A stretch of 64,000 nt of DNA from Chitinophaga parva (GCF_003071345.1 NZ_QCYK01000001.1:310001-374000); one strand, 5' to 3'; shown: positions 1 through 9,260, counted from the first letter of the stretch. A program made the numbers and translations. Notes: generated by a model not told the origin, from the letters alone.

Positions 1-704
1 ATCATGGGCGCGTGGCCGCATTTGTCAATGAAGTGCAGTTCTGAATTGGGCAGCAGTTTATGGAACTCTTCGCCTACCATGGGCGGTGTAATAGTATCAT
101 TCCTTCCCCAGATCAGGCATACCGGCAAGGTCAGGGTGCTGAGCTCTTCGCCCAGGTTGTGCCGGATGGCGGATTTGGCCAGGGCGATCACCTTGATAAC
201 TTTAAGGCGGTTGCCCACTATTTCAAACACTTCATCCACCAGCTCTTTGGTAGCCATGGCCGGATCGTAGAAAGTGAGTTCTGTTTTCTTGCGGATGTAT
301 TCGTAATCACCTCTTTTCGGGTAGGTTTCGCCCATGCCATTTTCAAACAGGCCGGAGCTGCCGGTGAGAATCAGTGATTTTGTGGGAATTTCCGGGTGCT
401 TGAGCAGGTACACCAGCGCCACGTGGCCGCCCAGTGAGTTGCCCAGCAGGTGGAGATTGGTGTAGCCCTGGGTTTCGATGAACTTATGCACAAACTTAGC
501 CAGCCCGCCTACCGTAGTATCGAGGATATTCAGATCAAATAAGGGCAATAAAGGCACCACTACTTTATGGGTGCTGCGGAAATGCTCAATGAGGTCCTGG
601 AAGTTACTCAAGGCCCCGAACAATCCATGCAGCAGTACCAGCGGCTCTCCTTCACCTTCTTCTATATAACTAAACTTCCCTTTTGTTTTGATTTCGTAAT
701 CCAT
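1..704 (-). CDS. alpha/beta hydrolase, 3' end cut by window edge
   Basis: An alpha/beta-hydrolase-fold protein of which 234 residues are visible; the last few tens of codons lie off the left edge. The nucleophile elbow GNSLGG places the catalytic Ser at about residue 90, the acid is the Asp of WGRNDTITPP (about 203) and the base the His of DKCGHAP (about 231), so the full triad is present. The oxyanion-hole region is LLHGLFG near residue 30. No signal peptide is seen, so it should be cytosolic. The start is the ATG at 702-704, giving MDYEIKTKGKF. The substrate cannot be told from sequence; relatives include small-ester and C-C bond hydrolases. Confidence 0.85.
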   Translation of the reverse strand, partial: MDYEIKTKGKFSYIEEGEGEPLVLLHGLFGALSNFQDLIEHFRSTHKVVVPLLPLFDLNILDTTVGGLAKFVHKFIETQGYTNLHLLGNSLGGHVALVYLLKHPEIPTKSLILTGSSGLFENGMGETYPKRGDYEYIRKKTELTFYDPAMATKELVDEVFEIVGNRLKVIKVIALAKSAIRHNLGEELSTLTLPVCLIWGRNDTITPPMVGEEFHKLLPNSELHFIDKCGHAPM

Positions 705-813
705 TGCCAAAGCTTGAAGTCAATTTTGTGCTAAAATAAATCTTTTTATTAATTCAAATACCCTTTGAATTGAACACGATATATAAAATTAATGTAACCT
801 GTGTCCTTTCATT

Positions 814-1377
814 TCAGGAGGCATCCGGCTGCAGTTGCCGGTCGCGGATGTGGTGGGCCGCATTGTCGAAAAAGTGCTCCAGTTGTGCAAAAGCGTCTTT
901 GAACACCGGTAACAGCCTGCCCAGCAGGTCTATCACCCAAGGTCCCCAGCCGGCAATCCAGGGATATACCACGGATTGCATTTTAGTGGCAGGGCTCAGC
1001 AGGTACAGCTGGTTAGCGATCCACAACAGCACACTATACGCGATGGTATACACGCCTACATACAACACAATGCCACCCAAACGGTCTACCCAGCCCAGCA
1101 TGGCCAGTTGCACCACCTTTTGCAGCGCCGTGGCACCCAGCCGCACCAGCAACACCACCCCGATGAACAGGGCTATGTAACAGGCTACCGGCACCCAGCG
1201 GGCATGTACATCCCAATGCTGCTGCACGTACAAAGCGGCTACCGCAGAGAGTTTCAGTGCGGCTGCCATACCCAGTATCACAGCCAGGAAAGAAAACACC
1301 GCTACAATGAGGCCTCTGGTGAAACCTTTATAAACAGCAATAACCAGGATGATCGCAAAAATGATGTCAATGGTCAT
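814..1377 (-). CDS. cvpA: CvpA family membrane protein
   Basis: A 187-residue inner-membrane protein with about four hydrophobic segments (near residues 5-25, 27-47, 60-83 and 100-125), followed by a soluble tail with an amphipathic stretch. The opening DIIFAIILVIAVYKGFTRG is the typical CvpA start, a short acidic helix then Lys-Gly-Phe-xx-Gly. CvpA proteins were named for a role in colicin V production in Escherichia coli, but the biochemical function is open; links to envelope stress tolerance are reported. It lies between YqeY and the hydrolase on the same strand, about 190 nt from YqeY. Confidence 0.85.
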   Translation of the reverse strand: MTIDIIFAIILVIAVYKGFTRGLIVAVFSFLAVILGMAAALKLSAVAALYVQQHWDVHARWVPVACYIALFIGVVLLVRLGATALQKVVQLAMLGWVDRLGGIVLYVGVYTIAYSVLLWIANQLYLLSPATKMQSVVYPWIAGWGPWVIDLLGRLLPVFKDAFAQLEHFFDNAAHHIRDRQLQPDAS

Positions 1378-1570
1378 AAGGATTACGAGCCGGTGATTGG
1401 TGTGTCTTCTTTTTTTGATTGCTGTGATTTCCGGGGCATCCAGGCGCCCGGCATAAGCAGCAGCTGCGGAACAAAATGCCTGGAGGTAGGCGTTCCTGCT
1501 ACATTGGTTCTCTCTCAGTCAGGTTATAGGCGGCAGCGTGTACTGCCGCCATTTCGTGCGACAAGTTATA

Positions 1571-2023
1571 TTATTTGGCTAACAATTCCTTCACAATTCC
1601 CGAAACGACTTTACCATCCGCCTGGCCGGCCAGCTGCTTGGTAGCCACGCCCATTACCTTGCCCATATCGGCGGGGGAAGTGGCGCCGGTTTGTGCTATG
1701 ATGGCACTGATAGCAGCACGGATCTCGCTTTCATCCATCTGCTTGGGCAGATAGCGCTCTATCACTACGAGCTCCTCTTCTTCTTTTTTAGCCAGGTCTT
1801 CCCGGTTTTGCTGGCGGAAAATTTCCAGGGAGTCTTTGCGTTGTTTGGCCAGCTTTTGCAGCAGCTTTATTTCGTCTGCGGGGGTAAGGTCGCCGGTGGC
1901 GCCTTCTGCGGTCTTGGCCAGCAGGATGGCGGCCTTAATGGCACGCAGGGCGCGCAGTTCTGCTTCTTGCTTAGCCAGCATGGCGGTTTTAATAGCGCCG
2001 TTGATATCTAGTTCTAATGACAT
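1571..2023 (-). CDS. GatB/YqeY domain protein
   Basis: A 150-residue protein of the YqeY family, which resembles the tRNA-binding tail of the GatB amidotransferase subunit. Conserved pieces visible are the N-terminal ALRAIKAAI helix, the central QNREDLAKKEEEELVVIERYLP block and the C-terminal GKVMGVATKQLAGQADGK segment that ends in VSGIVKELL. Length and layout match the family (about 148 residues). Exact function is unsettled; a role in tRNA-dependent amidation or an interaction with charged tRNA is inferred from homology only. A GC-rich inverted repeat at 1529-1550 lies downstream but lacks a T-run. Confidence 0.9.
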   Translation of the reverse strand: MSLELDINGAIKTAMLAKQEAELRALRAIKAAILLAKTAEGATGDLTPADEIKLLQKLAKQRKDSLEIFRQQNREDLAKKEEEELVVIERYLPKQMDESEIRAAISAIIAQTGATSPADMGKVMGVATKQLAGQADGKVVSGIVKELLAK

Positions 2024-2063
2024 GGTAATAATTTTAAAGGCCCCTAATTTAATGGGTTAGCGG

Positions 2064-2426
2064 CTATTTCTGTTGCTCTTCTTTCTTTTGTGTTTCAATG
2101 AATTTGCGGCTGAACTCACGGGCAAAATCGCGGATATCATCCGCCTGGCTTACATAGGGAGTGGATTGGGTGGCACGTTTAAAGGTATCGGCCATGGTCA
2201 TCATGCTCTGGAAGAAAAACTCTGCCATCTCATCCACCATCATATCCTTGGTCCACAGGTCTATGCGCAGCGCGGTTTTCTCCTGGGCATCCCAAAAGGC
2301 CACCATCATTGCTTTTGCCTTGTTCATGCGTTCCTGGGCCGTATCAGTGGCGTTCCATTCAATGGATTCAGGAACACGCTGATCGTCCAGGCCTACTTTT
2401 ATCTGGATCGTAGAAGTCTTTGCCAT
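2064..2426 (-). CDS. gldC: gliding motility protein GldC
   Basis: A 120-residue cytoplasmic protein matching GldC of Bacteroidota gliding. The start STIQIKVGLDDQRVPESIEW, with the WNATD that follows, is characteristic, as is the segment that runs into LWTKDMMVDEMAEFF. In Flavobacterium johnsoniae GldB and GldC are encoded together and GldC is soluble and needed for full motility. Here gldC has no gldB beside it in the window: the neighbours are YqeY and a glycosyltransferase. The presence of GldC supports the phylum assignment but does not prove that the organism glides, since the main motor genes are not in this window. Confidence 0.85.
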   Translation of the reverse strand: MAKTSTIQIKVGLDDQRVPESIEWNATDTAQERMNKAKAMMVAFWDAQEKTALRIDLWTKDMMVDEMAEFFFQSMMTMADTFKRATQSTPYVSQADDIRDFAREFSRKFIETQKKEEQQK

Positions 2427-2463
2427 GTTGTTGCTAAAATTAAGGCCGTAAAGGTAGCGCTTC

Positions 2464-3546
2464 TCAGGCAGAAACGGGCAATCCCAGGGCTTTGCCCACG
2501 GCCGTCACCACGGTATCCCAGTCTGGCAGGTGCGCGGTGGCGGGAATTGCAGCCAGGTGGCTGGCCCGCAGCCGTTCATCTTTATAGAGCAGCATCATTT
2601 TTTCTGCCAGGTCGTCTGCGTGGGCAGGATCGGCATACACTACGGCGGGGCCGCCGGCCTCCCGCGCAGCGGGGCTATCAAATGCCACCACCGGTACCTT
2701 GCAGTGCAGGGCATGGTAAATGGGCAGTGCCAGGCCATCATGACGGTTGGTATACACCAGTCCATAGGCGCCGGCCGTTAAACTGGCCAGGGTAGCGGCG
2801 TCTGGCTGTTGTATCCAGATCACGTCTTCCCGGAAGCGGTAGCTGGTCAGCGCGTCTGTGACTTCCTTGCCGGCGGCGGTCACATCGCCGGCCAGGATCA
2901 GCTTCACATTGCTGCGCAGGCGTTTTTTCAGCACGGAATATGCCTTGAGCAGGGGCATCGTATTATTGCGCGGGTCTATGCTGCCGGTGGCCAGGAAATA
3001 TTCCGTGCCGCCTGCATGTTGTTGCTTTATCACCTGCCGCTCGTCCCACTCGAGCGGGTCGTAGCCAGCATCCTGCCCGGGTTGCAGCAGCACGGTCTTC
3101 CCTGCAAGGTCCGATGCCTGGGAAAGGAAGGTATCGCGCAGGGTCTCAGAAAATACGAGGAGCTGCTTTACCCGGGGCGTCAGTTCTGCCACGCGCTTTG
3201 CATCTGCCCCCTGCAGCCAGCGCCCGTGGGTGATCAGCAAGGTCACAGGGATCTTTGCTTTGGCCGGGGGCCAGTCATTCATCACCAACAGCTGGTCCAC
3301 TTTTTCCTTTTTAAGGGCCCGGGGTAATTGCCACTCCTCCCAGTAATATTTATTCAGGATGGGCGATACCACCAGGGGTTGCGCATTGGCCGGGAGGTCA
3401 TTGCCATCGAAGGTCTTTTTACTGATAAACAAAAATGTGGAGGAAGGGTGCTGCTGGCATAGCCTCCATAGTATTTCACGGACAAGGTTACCGGAATCCG
3501 CAGGTGCGTCTGTCCACTGCCCTGCCGCCATAACTGCCATTCTCAT
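2464..3546 (-). CDS. GT-B glycosyltransferase (GT4-like)
   Basis: A roughly 360-residue glycosyltransferase of GT-B fold. The ATG at 3544-3546 (MRMAVMAAGQW) is preferred to an ATG 12 codons upstream because it begins the first beta strand. The C-terminal donor domain shows ATGSIDPRNN, an LILAGD strand and the loop HDGLALPIYHALHCKVPVVA. In typical GT4 enzymes that loop carries the E-x7-E motif, but here both glutamate positions look replaced (His/Asp and His), so donor recognition may differ or activity may be weak. It probably acts in the cytoplasm on a cell-surface glycan. It starts shortly after the terminator of the upstream lipoprotein gene, so it is probably separately transcribed. Confidence 0.75.
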   Translation of the reverse strand: MRMAVMAAGQWTDAPADSGNLVREILWRLCQQHPSSTFLFISKKTFDGNDLPANAQPLVVSPILNKYYWEEWQLPRALKKEKVDQLLVMNDWPPAKAKIPVTLLITHGRWLQGADAKRVAELTPRVKQLLVFSETLRDTFLSQASDLAGKTVLLQPGQDAGYDPLEWDERQVIKQQHAGGTEYFLATGSIDPRNNTMPLLKAYSVLKKRLRSNVKLILAGDVTAAGKEVTDALTSYRFREDVIWIQQPDAATLASLTAGAYGLVYTNRHDGLALPIYHALHCKVPVVAFDSPAAREAGGPAVVYADPAHADDLAEKMMLLYKDERLRASHLAAIPATAHLPDWDTVVTAVGKALGLPVSA

Positions 3547-3602
3547 AGATCCAGATTCAGTGGATGCAAACCTAAGCCACAATTTTCAAATAGGCTCGCA
3601 TT

Positions 3603-3634
3603 AAAAAAAGCAGCCCGGGTAGTGGACTGCTTTT
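3603..3634 (-). terminator. terminator of the 3666-4106 lipoprotein gene
   Basis: On the minus strand the arms AAAAGCAG and CTGCTTTT (3606-3613 and 3627-3634) flank a 13-nt loop and are followed by a run of T, about 30 nt after the lipoprotein stop codon. Confidence 0.75.
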
Positions 3635-3665
3635 CAGGTATTTCGGGAAATATATTAAAAGCCGG

Positions 3666-4106
3666 TCAGTTCCCCGGCCCATCTGTTTTATTCGTGATCA
3701 CAAACGTCTTCGTTACCGAGTTCTTCTCCGGATCATTTACGGAAGCAATCGTAATGGTCACTGTACACGTTTTCAGCTCCGGCAGGTCCACCAGCGTTAC
3801 CTGGATGGGCGTACCGGTTTGCGGCGGCATGGGCGGCTGGGGAATTACCGTGCCTGCCTGGGTCTTTACCTCCACGGTTACCGTTACGCCCTGCGCAGGC
3901 ATGGTGGAAGTAACATTCACAGAGAAGGGGTAACTGGCGCCGGGAGCCGCCGTGGGCGTGGTTTCAGATACATCCGTGAGGGTTACCACCAGCCCTTGCT
4001 CCTGGGGCTTTGCGGGGCCGTTGCCACTTTTCTTTTTACTGCAAGCCGTGAGCAGGCCTGCCGCCAGCAAAAGGAAACAAAGGGAACGCATAAGGATACG
4101 CGACAT
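3666..4106 (-). CDS. small secreted lipoprotein with Ig-like fold
   Basis: A 146-residue lipoprotein. The signal peptide MSRILMRSLCFLLLAAGLL ends in lipobox LTAC with the acylated Cys at about residue 22, followed by a Lys/Ser/Gly/Pro linker. The rest, about 100 residues, is rich in Thr and Val alternation (VTLTDVSETTPTA, VNVTSTMPAQGVTVTVEVKT, VTITIASVNDP), which suggests one immunoglobulin-like beta sandwich. It is likely anchored to the outer membrane or the periplasmic face. I do not recognise a named family. It is flanked by a terminator on its 3' side and stands apart from the OppC gene. Confidence 0.75.
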   Translation of the reverse strand: MSRILMRSLCFLLLAAGLLTACSKKKSGNGPAKPQEQGLVVTLTDVSETTPTAAPGASYPFSVNVTSTMPAQGVTVTVEVKTQAGTVIPQPPMPPQTGTPIQVTLVDLPELKTCTVTITIASVNDPEKNSVTKTFVITNKTDGPGN

Positions 4107-4206
4107 GGTAGAGGTTTGAATACGTGACGATATGGTTTTTCAAATGCTGTGAGACAATAAAATTAGATATTTTATTAATACAAACAAAGTGAAATATCCG
4201 GGTCAC

Positions 4207-5298
4207 TTACTTCACATCCAGGGCATCGCGCAGGCCATTGCCCAGGAAGTTGAAAGCCAGCACCAGCAGCATAATGGCAATGCCCGGGGCCAGCGCCAGC
4301 ACGGGGTTATGGGTGATGATAAAGTTGTAGTTCTCCTTGATCATCAGCCCCCAGGAAGGCTGGGGAGGCTGTACGCCCACGCCCAGGAAACTAAGGCCCG
4401 CCTCTACCACGATGGCCGTGGCAAAGTTGCCCGCCGCCACCACCATCACCGGCCCGGCAATGTTGGGCAGGATATGTACCCCGATGGTGCGCGCATGGCC
4501 AAAACCCAGCGCCCGCGTAGCTTCAATAAAAGGCAGTTCCCGCAGTACCAATACCTGCCCCCGTATAAGGCGGGCCACGCTCACCCACAGGGTCAGGCCT
4601 ACTGCGATGAACACCTGCCAGAACCCCTTGCCCAATGCCAGGGTAATGGCAAATACCAGCAGCAAGGTGGGAATGGCCCAGATCACGTTCATGCCCCACA
4701 TCACCCCTTCATCCACCCACCCGCGGAAATAACCGGCCATGGCGCCCAGCAGCACCCCGATGGTCAGGGAAATGAGCACTGCAATGCAACCCACGCTGAG
4801 GCTTACCCGCGTGCCCACGATCAGGCGGCTCAGGATATCGCGCCCAAAACGGTCGGTGCCCAGCCAGTAGGTATGCCGTGAGACCCGCGCGGCGGCCGTT
4901 TGCGGGGTGGCTTGCAGGGCGCTCCACGCAAAGGCTTCCCGGGCCGTGGTGGTCTCGTCTACATAACGTTCTGCCACGAGGCTGTCCCGGGTGAGTGAAT
5001 ATGTTTTGATGGGAATGTAAATGCCTGCTGCGGGGGCACCGTTGACCAGTCTTTCAAAAAAGCCCACCGGCGCGGGGGCGGGCTGCCGTGGCACTTCCAG
5101 CATGGCCACGGAAAAACCCGGGCGGGCGCCTCCTATTTCCAGCGTCATACGGTTAGCATTGGGCGTGGGGTCCGGCGCCAGGTAGTACGCAAAAATGCTG
5201 GTGAGGATGGCCAGCCCTATCACGCAAAGGCCCGCCACCGCGCCCCTGTTGCGCAGCAGCCTTTGCCAAGCGGAAGTACGACCAGCCGTATTATTCAT
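4207..5298 (-). CDS. ABC transporter permease, OppC/DppC type
   Basis: A 363-residue permease of the oligopeptide/nickel class. Residues 1-40 form the OppC N-terminal segment with the first membrane helix (AVAGLCVIGLAILTSIFAYY). A loop of about 90 residues follows, longer than usual, and then a five-helix BPD_transp_1 domain from about residue 150. The cytoplasmic EAA loop is EATRALGFGHARTIGVHILP. Family members import peptides with OppA, OppB, OppD and OppF, none of which is adjacent. It lies 18 nt downstream of the GT2 gene, so probably shares its transcript. Partner subunits must be encoded elsewhere. Confidence 0.88.
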   Translation of the reverse strand: MNNTAGRTSAWQRLLRNRGAVAGLCVIGLAILTSIFAYYLAPDPTPNANRMTLEIGGARPGFSVAMLEVPRQPAPAPVGFFERLVNGAPAAGIYIPIKTYSLTRDSLVAERYVDETTTAREAFAWSALQATPQTAAARVSRHTYWLGTDRFGRDILSRLIVGTRVSLSVGCIAVLISLTIGVLLGAMAGYFRGWVDEGVMWGMNVIWAIPTLLLVFAITLALGKGFWQVFIAVGLTLWVSVARLIRGQVLVLRELPFIEATRALGFGHARTIGVHILPNIAGPVMVVAAGNFATAIVVEAGLSFLGVGVQPPQPSWGLMIKENYNFIITHNPVLALAPGIAIMLLVLAFNFLGNGLRDALDVK

Positions 5299-5316
5299 AA
5301 GATCAAGATAACAGTT

Positions 5317-6462
5317 TTATTTCACCTTGCGGCCCTTCCACTCATAGGTACCAAACTTGCCCAGCCAGCCCGCCACCAGGATGTAGAGCATGTGAAAAGG
5401 CTGGCCCGGCACAAAAATGCGCAACAGGAAACTGCGGTCAAAAAAGCGGGCCACAGGGATGATGAAATACAGCTCCACCAGCAGTTTATACACCATCATC
5501 CACAGCCACCAGGGCCACAATGCGGGTATAAAAATAGCCGCCACCGGGAGTAGCACCATGCAGGCATTCCAAAAATAAAACACGGCCAGCACCCGGGTAA
5601 GGCGCTTATCGTCATACTTATCGGCCTTGGAGCTCCAGCGGATGCGCTGGTGCATAAAGTCTTTGAGGTTATCTACCGGCAACGTATATACGATGGCATC
5701 CCGGCTGGCAATGTAAGTGATGCCACCGGGGTATGCTTTGAAGATCTTATGCATGAGCAGCATATCATCTCCGCTGGCCAGGTGGTCTATGCCCTTAAAG
5801 CCATCCACTTCGTAGAACACTGCTTTTTCATAGGCCAGGTTGGCCCCATTGCACATGCTGCCGGAACGCAAGGCAGATGCGGCCCCGGTGATGCCTTGCA
5901 TGGTCAGGAAATCGAGGGATTGCCACTGTTTGAAGAAATTATTTTCCTGGTGGAATGCTACCGGTGCTGCAATGAACTTTGCCTGACCTTCTTCATAACA
6001 TTTCACGATGGTGGCGATCCATTTAGGCCCCATTACACAGTCTGCATCTGTAGTTATGATCAATGCACCCGTGGAAATACCAATGGCGGTTTCAATGGCT
6101 TTTTTCTTGTAGGAATTGAGGCGCTGGGCCAGGCTGAAATGGTCTGAAAGCTGCAGCAGGCGCACGTTTGGCGCCGGGCATGCACGGATGAGGGCTGCGG
6201 TATCGTCCGTAGAAAAATCGTCGATGATGATAAATTCCACCAGCTCCTGCGGATAGTCCTGTGCCATAAAGGCCTGCAGCAGGGCGGGAATATTCGCTGC
6301 TTCATTGCGCGCCGGCACTATCACAGACACTTTGGTGCGGTAGGGCGGCGCCGCCGGCGTGAGGGGGTATTGGGTAAGCTGGCGCCAGCCGTAGCGGTAG
6401 CGCACCAGCAGGAAGCCATACACCAGCCCCAGGGCCATGATCATTCCAAGTAATATGTACAT
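5317..6462 (-). CDS. family 2 glycosyltransferase with membrane helices
   Basis: A 381-residue membrane-bound GT2 enzyme. An N-terminal helix (residues 1-20) leads into a GT-A domain with IIDDFSTDDT (nucleotide-sugar binding), the metal-binding TTDADC and the acceptor-side HQRIRW motif near residue 270. About three membrane helices close the protein, with a short basic tail. This layout is that of processive or polyprenyl-linked transferases that work at the inner membrane; the product is not identifiable. The start codon lies 9 nt after the stop of the upstream hydrolase gene and oppC starts 18 nt beyond, so the three genes look like one operon. Confidence 0.88.
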   Translation of the reverse strand: MYILLGMIMALGLVYGFLLVRYRYGWRQLTQYPLTPAAPPYRTKVSVIVPARNEAANIPALLQAFMAQDYPQELVEFIIIDDFSTDDTAALIRACPAPNVRLLQLSDHFSLAQRLNSYKKKAIETAIGISTGALIITTDADCVMGPKWIATIVKCYEEGQAKFIAAPVAFHQENNFFKQWQSLDFLTMQGITGAASALRSGSMCNGANLAYEKAVFYEVDGFKGIDHLASGDDMLLMHKIFKAYPGGITYIASRDAIVYTLPVDNLKDFMHQRIRWSSKADKYDDKRLTRVLAVFYFWNACMVLLPVAAIFIPALWPWWLWMMVYKLLVELYFIIPVARFFDRSFLLRIFVPGQPFHMLYILVAGWLGKFGTYEWKGRKVK

Positions 6463-6471
6463 GTGTTGTTC

Positions 6472-7278
6472 CTACAAGTTATCATCGATCGTATGCCCCA
6501 GCGATCCTTTAATTAATTGATGCCCGCTATCCACTACCAACGTGGTAACCGGGAATGGCGCCCGGGCCAGGCGTTCCGCAAAGGCCGGTGGTATCACGCG
6601 GTCGTACCGCCCAAACACCTGCAGCAATGGGATGTGATAGCGCTGCATCTGCACTGCCACTTTGTGCAGGTCCGGCATCATGCGGCGCAAAGTAGTCCAT
6701 ACGTTGTATACCTGCAAGCGCTTCTCCTTCGTGTTCATCCGGTGGTAGGCAAATTTATAAATGCTTTCATTGATCCAGTGCAACTTGCGCGCCGCCTGCA
6801 GCACCCGGAAAAAGAACAGCGGGTGGTGGGCCTGGTAGTGGAAAATGCGGTTACCCACACGGGTCTGTGTTACAAACACATGCCAGGGATTGCGGTGCAG
6901 CCCATCTGCCGCCAGCAGGATCACATGGTCTATGCGGTCCGCCATGCACTCCACGGCACACAGGGCCACGCGGCCTCCCATGCTGTAGCCACACACGCTG
7001 AAACGTGTAAAGCCCTCCTGCTGCAGTAATAATTCCAGGATGTTCTTGAGGTCCTGCTGCGTCATGGGCGCGGTGCTGCTCCATTGCGTAGTACCGTGTA
7101 GTGGCAGGTCTATGGCCACGAGGGTAAACCGGTGGCCCAGGCCTTTGGCCAATGGCAGGAAGTGTGCAGCGCTTTCCCCAAAACCGTGCAGGCACACCAG
7201 CAAAGCAGGCCCATTTCCGGTGCGGATGCCGTGAAAATCATGGGGGCCGTACGTGAGCTGGAAGTCCGTGTTCTGCAT
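6472..7278 (-). CDS. alpha/beta hydrolase
   Basis: A 268-residue alpha/beta-hydrolase-fold protein. Seen are the oxyanion region CLHGFGES, the nucleophile elbow GYSMGG (Ser near residue 99), FGRYDRVIPP for the acid and DSGHQLIKGSLG for the histidine. There is a cap domain of about 75 residues between strands 6 and 7. No signal peptide is present. It is first in the probable operon with the GT2 transferase and OppC, which may mean a role in making or trimming an envelope molecule, but this is inference from position only. Confidence 0.85.
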   Translation of the reverse strand: MQNTDFQLTYGPHDFHGIRTGNGPALLVCLHGFGESAAHFLPLAKGLGHRFTLVAIDLPLHGTTQWSSTAPMTQQDLKNILELLLQQEGFTRFSVCGYSMGGRVALCAVECMADRIDHVILLAADGLHRNPWHVFVTQTRVGNRIFHYQAHHPLFFFRVLQAARKLHWINESIYKFAYHRMNTKEKRLQVYNVWTTLRRMMPDLHKVAVQMQRYHIPLLQVFGRYDRVIPPAFAERLARAPFPVTTLVVDSGHQLIKGSLGHTIDDNL

Positions 7279-7355
7279 AGGCCCGCAATTTTAAACAACT
7301 TTTGCCAATTGCACCAAACTTAAGTAAATTGGGAGTACACTAAAACTTCCACGCG

Positions 7356-9149
7356 ATGGACGCAACCGTTGATAAACAAACCCACCTGAAAGGAGCCGAA
7401 TTTCTAGTGAAGCCCACTGCGCCTTCCGACACTTTCATTCCCGAAGAATTTTCTGAAGAACAGCGCATGATCAAGGAGATGGCTGAACAGTTCATCAACC
7501 TGGAAGTAACACCGCTGCTGGATCGGCTGGATAAGCTGGAAGAAGGCCTGATGCCCTCCCTGCTGGAAAAAGCGGGGGAACAGGGGCTGCTGGGCGCCGC
7601 CTTCCCGGAAGAATATAACGGCCTGGGTAAGGATTTTGTAACCGCCACCCTGATCAACGAAGCCCTGGGTGCGGGCCACTCCTTTTCCGTGGCCATGGCC
7701 GCCCATACCGGCATTGGCTCCCTGCCTATCCTCTATTTTGGCACAGCAGCACAGAAACAAAAATATATTCCCAAGCTGGCCACCGGTGAAATGAAAGGCG
7801 CGTACGCCCTCACCGAGCCCGGCTCCGGCTCAGATGCGCTGGCCGCTAAAAGCAATGCAAAACTGAGCGACGACGGCAAATATTACATCCTCAACGGGCA
7901 GAAGGCCTGGATCACCAATTCCGGGTTTGCAGACGTGTTCACCGTGTTTGCCAAGATAGACGGCGACAAATTCACCGCCTTCATCCTGGAAAAAGGCACG
8001 CCCGGATTTACCCTGGGCGCAGAAGAGCACAAGATGGGCATCAAAGGCTCCAGCACCCGCCAGATCTACTTCCAGGATGTAAAAGTGCCCGTGGAAAATG
8101 TACTGGGCGAAATTGGCAAAGGCCACCTCATTGCCTTCAACATCCTTAACATAGGCCGCCTGAAACTGTGCGCCGCCGCCCTGGGCGGGGCCAAGAAAAC
8201 AGCCGATATCAGCGTGCAATACGCTATCACCCGCGAGCAGTTTAAAACCTCCATCGCAAACTTTGGCGCCATCAAGCACAAGCTGGCTGAAATGGTGATC
8301 CGCATCTGGACCAGCGAGGCCGCCCTGTACCGCACAGCCCACCTCATTGACCTGAAAGAAAAAGAACTGCTGGCAGAAGGCAAACCCTTTGCAGACGCCC
8401 TGCTGGGCGCCGCGGAGGAATATGCCGTGGAATGCGCCATACTGAAAGTGAACGGCTCTGAAGTACTGGATTACGTGGTGGATGAAGGCGTGCAGATCCA
8501 CGGGGGCAACGGCTTCAGCGATGAATATGTAGTGTCCAAGGCCTACCGCGATTCCCGCATCAACCGCATTTTTGAAGGCACCAATGAGATAAACCGCCTG
8601 CTTACCCTTGATATGACCCTGAAACGGGCCATGAAAGGGAAACTGGACCTCATGGGCCCCGCCTTTGCTGTGCAGAAAGAGCTGATGAGCATCCCCGATT
8701 TTGGCAGCGATGATGATACGCCTTTTGCCAAAGAAACAAAGCTCATTGCCAGCTTCAAGAAAGCCATCCTCATGGTGGCCGGCGCCGCCGCCCAGAAGCT
8801 GATGCAAAAGCTCAGCGATGAGCAGGAGCTGCTCATGCACATTGCCGATATGGCCATCGAAACCTTTGTAGCCGAAAGCGCCCTGCTGCGCCTCCGGAAG
8901 CTGCAGGACCAGCAGGGGGAAGCGGCTACTTCCATCCAGGCAGACATTGTGCGCACCTACCTCTACGACGCGGCTGATAAGATCAATAAAAGCGGTAAAG
9001 ATGCCATCAACGCCTTTGCAGAAGGTGACGAGCAACGCATGATGCTGCTGGGCCTGAAACGCTTTACCAAGGCCGATCCTTACAACACCAAGGACGCCCG
9101 CCGCCGCATAGCAGATAAGATGATCGCCAGCGGCAAATACTTCTTATAA
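7356..9149 (+). CDS. acyl-CoA dehydrogenase, long VLCAD/ACAD9-like form
   Basis: A 597-residue flavoprotein that oxidises acyl-CoA to trans-2-enoyl-CoA in fatty-acid beta-oxidation. Residues up to about 420 form the classic domain: YALTEPGSGSDA (FAD and substrate binding), KAWITNSGFAD, and RIFEGTNEINR near residue 405, the region of the catalytic glutamate. The remaining 170 residues are an extra helical domain, as in very-long-chain enzymes, longer than the usual 380-residue bacterial form. VLCAD-type extensions promote membrane association. Electron-transfer flavoprotein genes are not in the window. A strong terminator follows within 30 nt, so the gene is monocistronic or ends its unit. Confidence 0.93.
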   Translation: MDATVDKQTHLKGAEFLVKPTAPSDTFIPEEFSEEQRMIKEMAEQFINLEVTPLLDRLDKLEEGLMPSLLEKAGEQGLLGAAFPEEYNGLGKDFVTATLINEALGAGHSFSVAMAAHTGIGSLPILYFGTAAQKQKYIPKLATGEMKGAYALTEPGSGSDALAAKSNAKLSDDGKYYILNGQKAWITNSGFADVFTVFAKIDGDKFTAFILEKGTPGFTLGAEEHKMGIKGSSTRQIYFQDVKVPVENVLGEIGKGHLIAFNILNIGRLKLCAAALGGAKKTADISVQYAITREQFKTSIANFGAIKHKLAEMVIRIWTSEAALYRTAHLIDLKEKELLAEGKPFADALLGAAEEYAVECAILKVNGSEVLDYVVDEGVQIHGGNGFSDEYVVSKAYRDSRINRIFEGTNEINRLLTLDMTLKRAMKGKLDLMGPAFAVQKELMSIPDFGSDDDTPFAKETKLIASFKKAILMVAGAAAQKLMQKLSDEQELLMHIADMAIETFVAESALLRLRKLQDQQGEAATSIQADIVRTYLYDAADKINKSGKDAINAFAEGDEQRMMLLGLKRFTKADPYNTKDARRRIADKMIASGKYFL

Positions 9150-9173
9150 AGAGCTTGCATGCCATACAACAAG

Positions 9174-9208
9174 TGCCGGGAGCTTTAGGGCTTCCGGCAT
9201 TTTTTTTA
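9174..9208 (+). terminator. terminator of acyl-CoA dehydrogenase gene
   Basis: Arms TGCCGGGAGC and GCTTCCGGCA (ten pairs, one G-T) enclose a 6-nt loop and are followed by a run of nine T, 25 nt after the stop codon. Confidence 0.92.
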
Positions 9209-9260
9209 GGGGATTAGTTATCTTCACGATACAGTAACCGCCTTGCAGCGACCGGAAACC

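Noticed and set aside
1529..1550. Terminator after yqeY
   Set aside because: The arms GGCGGCAG and CTGCCGCC pair well but no T-run follows on the minus strand.
7830..9035. A 401-codon open frame opposite the acyl-CoA dehydrogenase gene
   Set aside because: Antisense shadow; no signal peptide or motif and the sense protein is complete.
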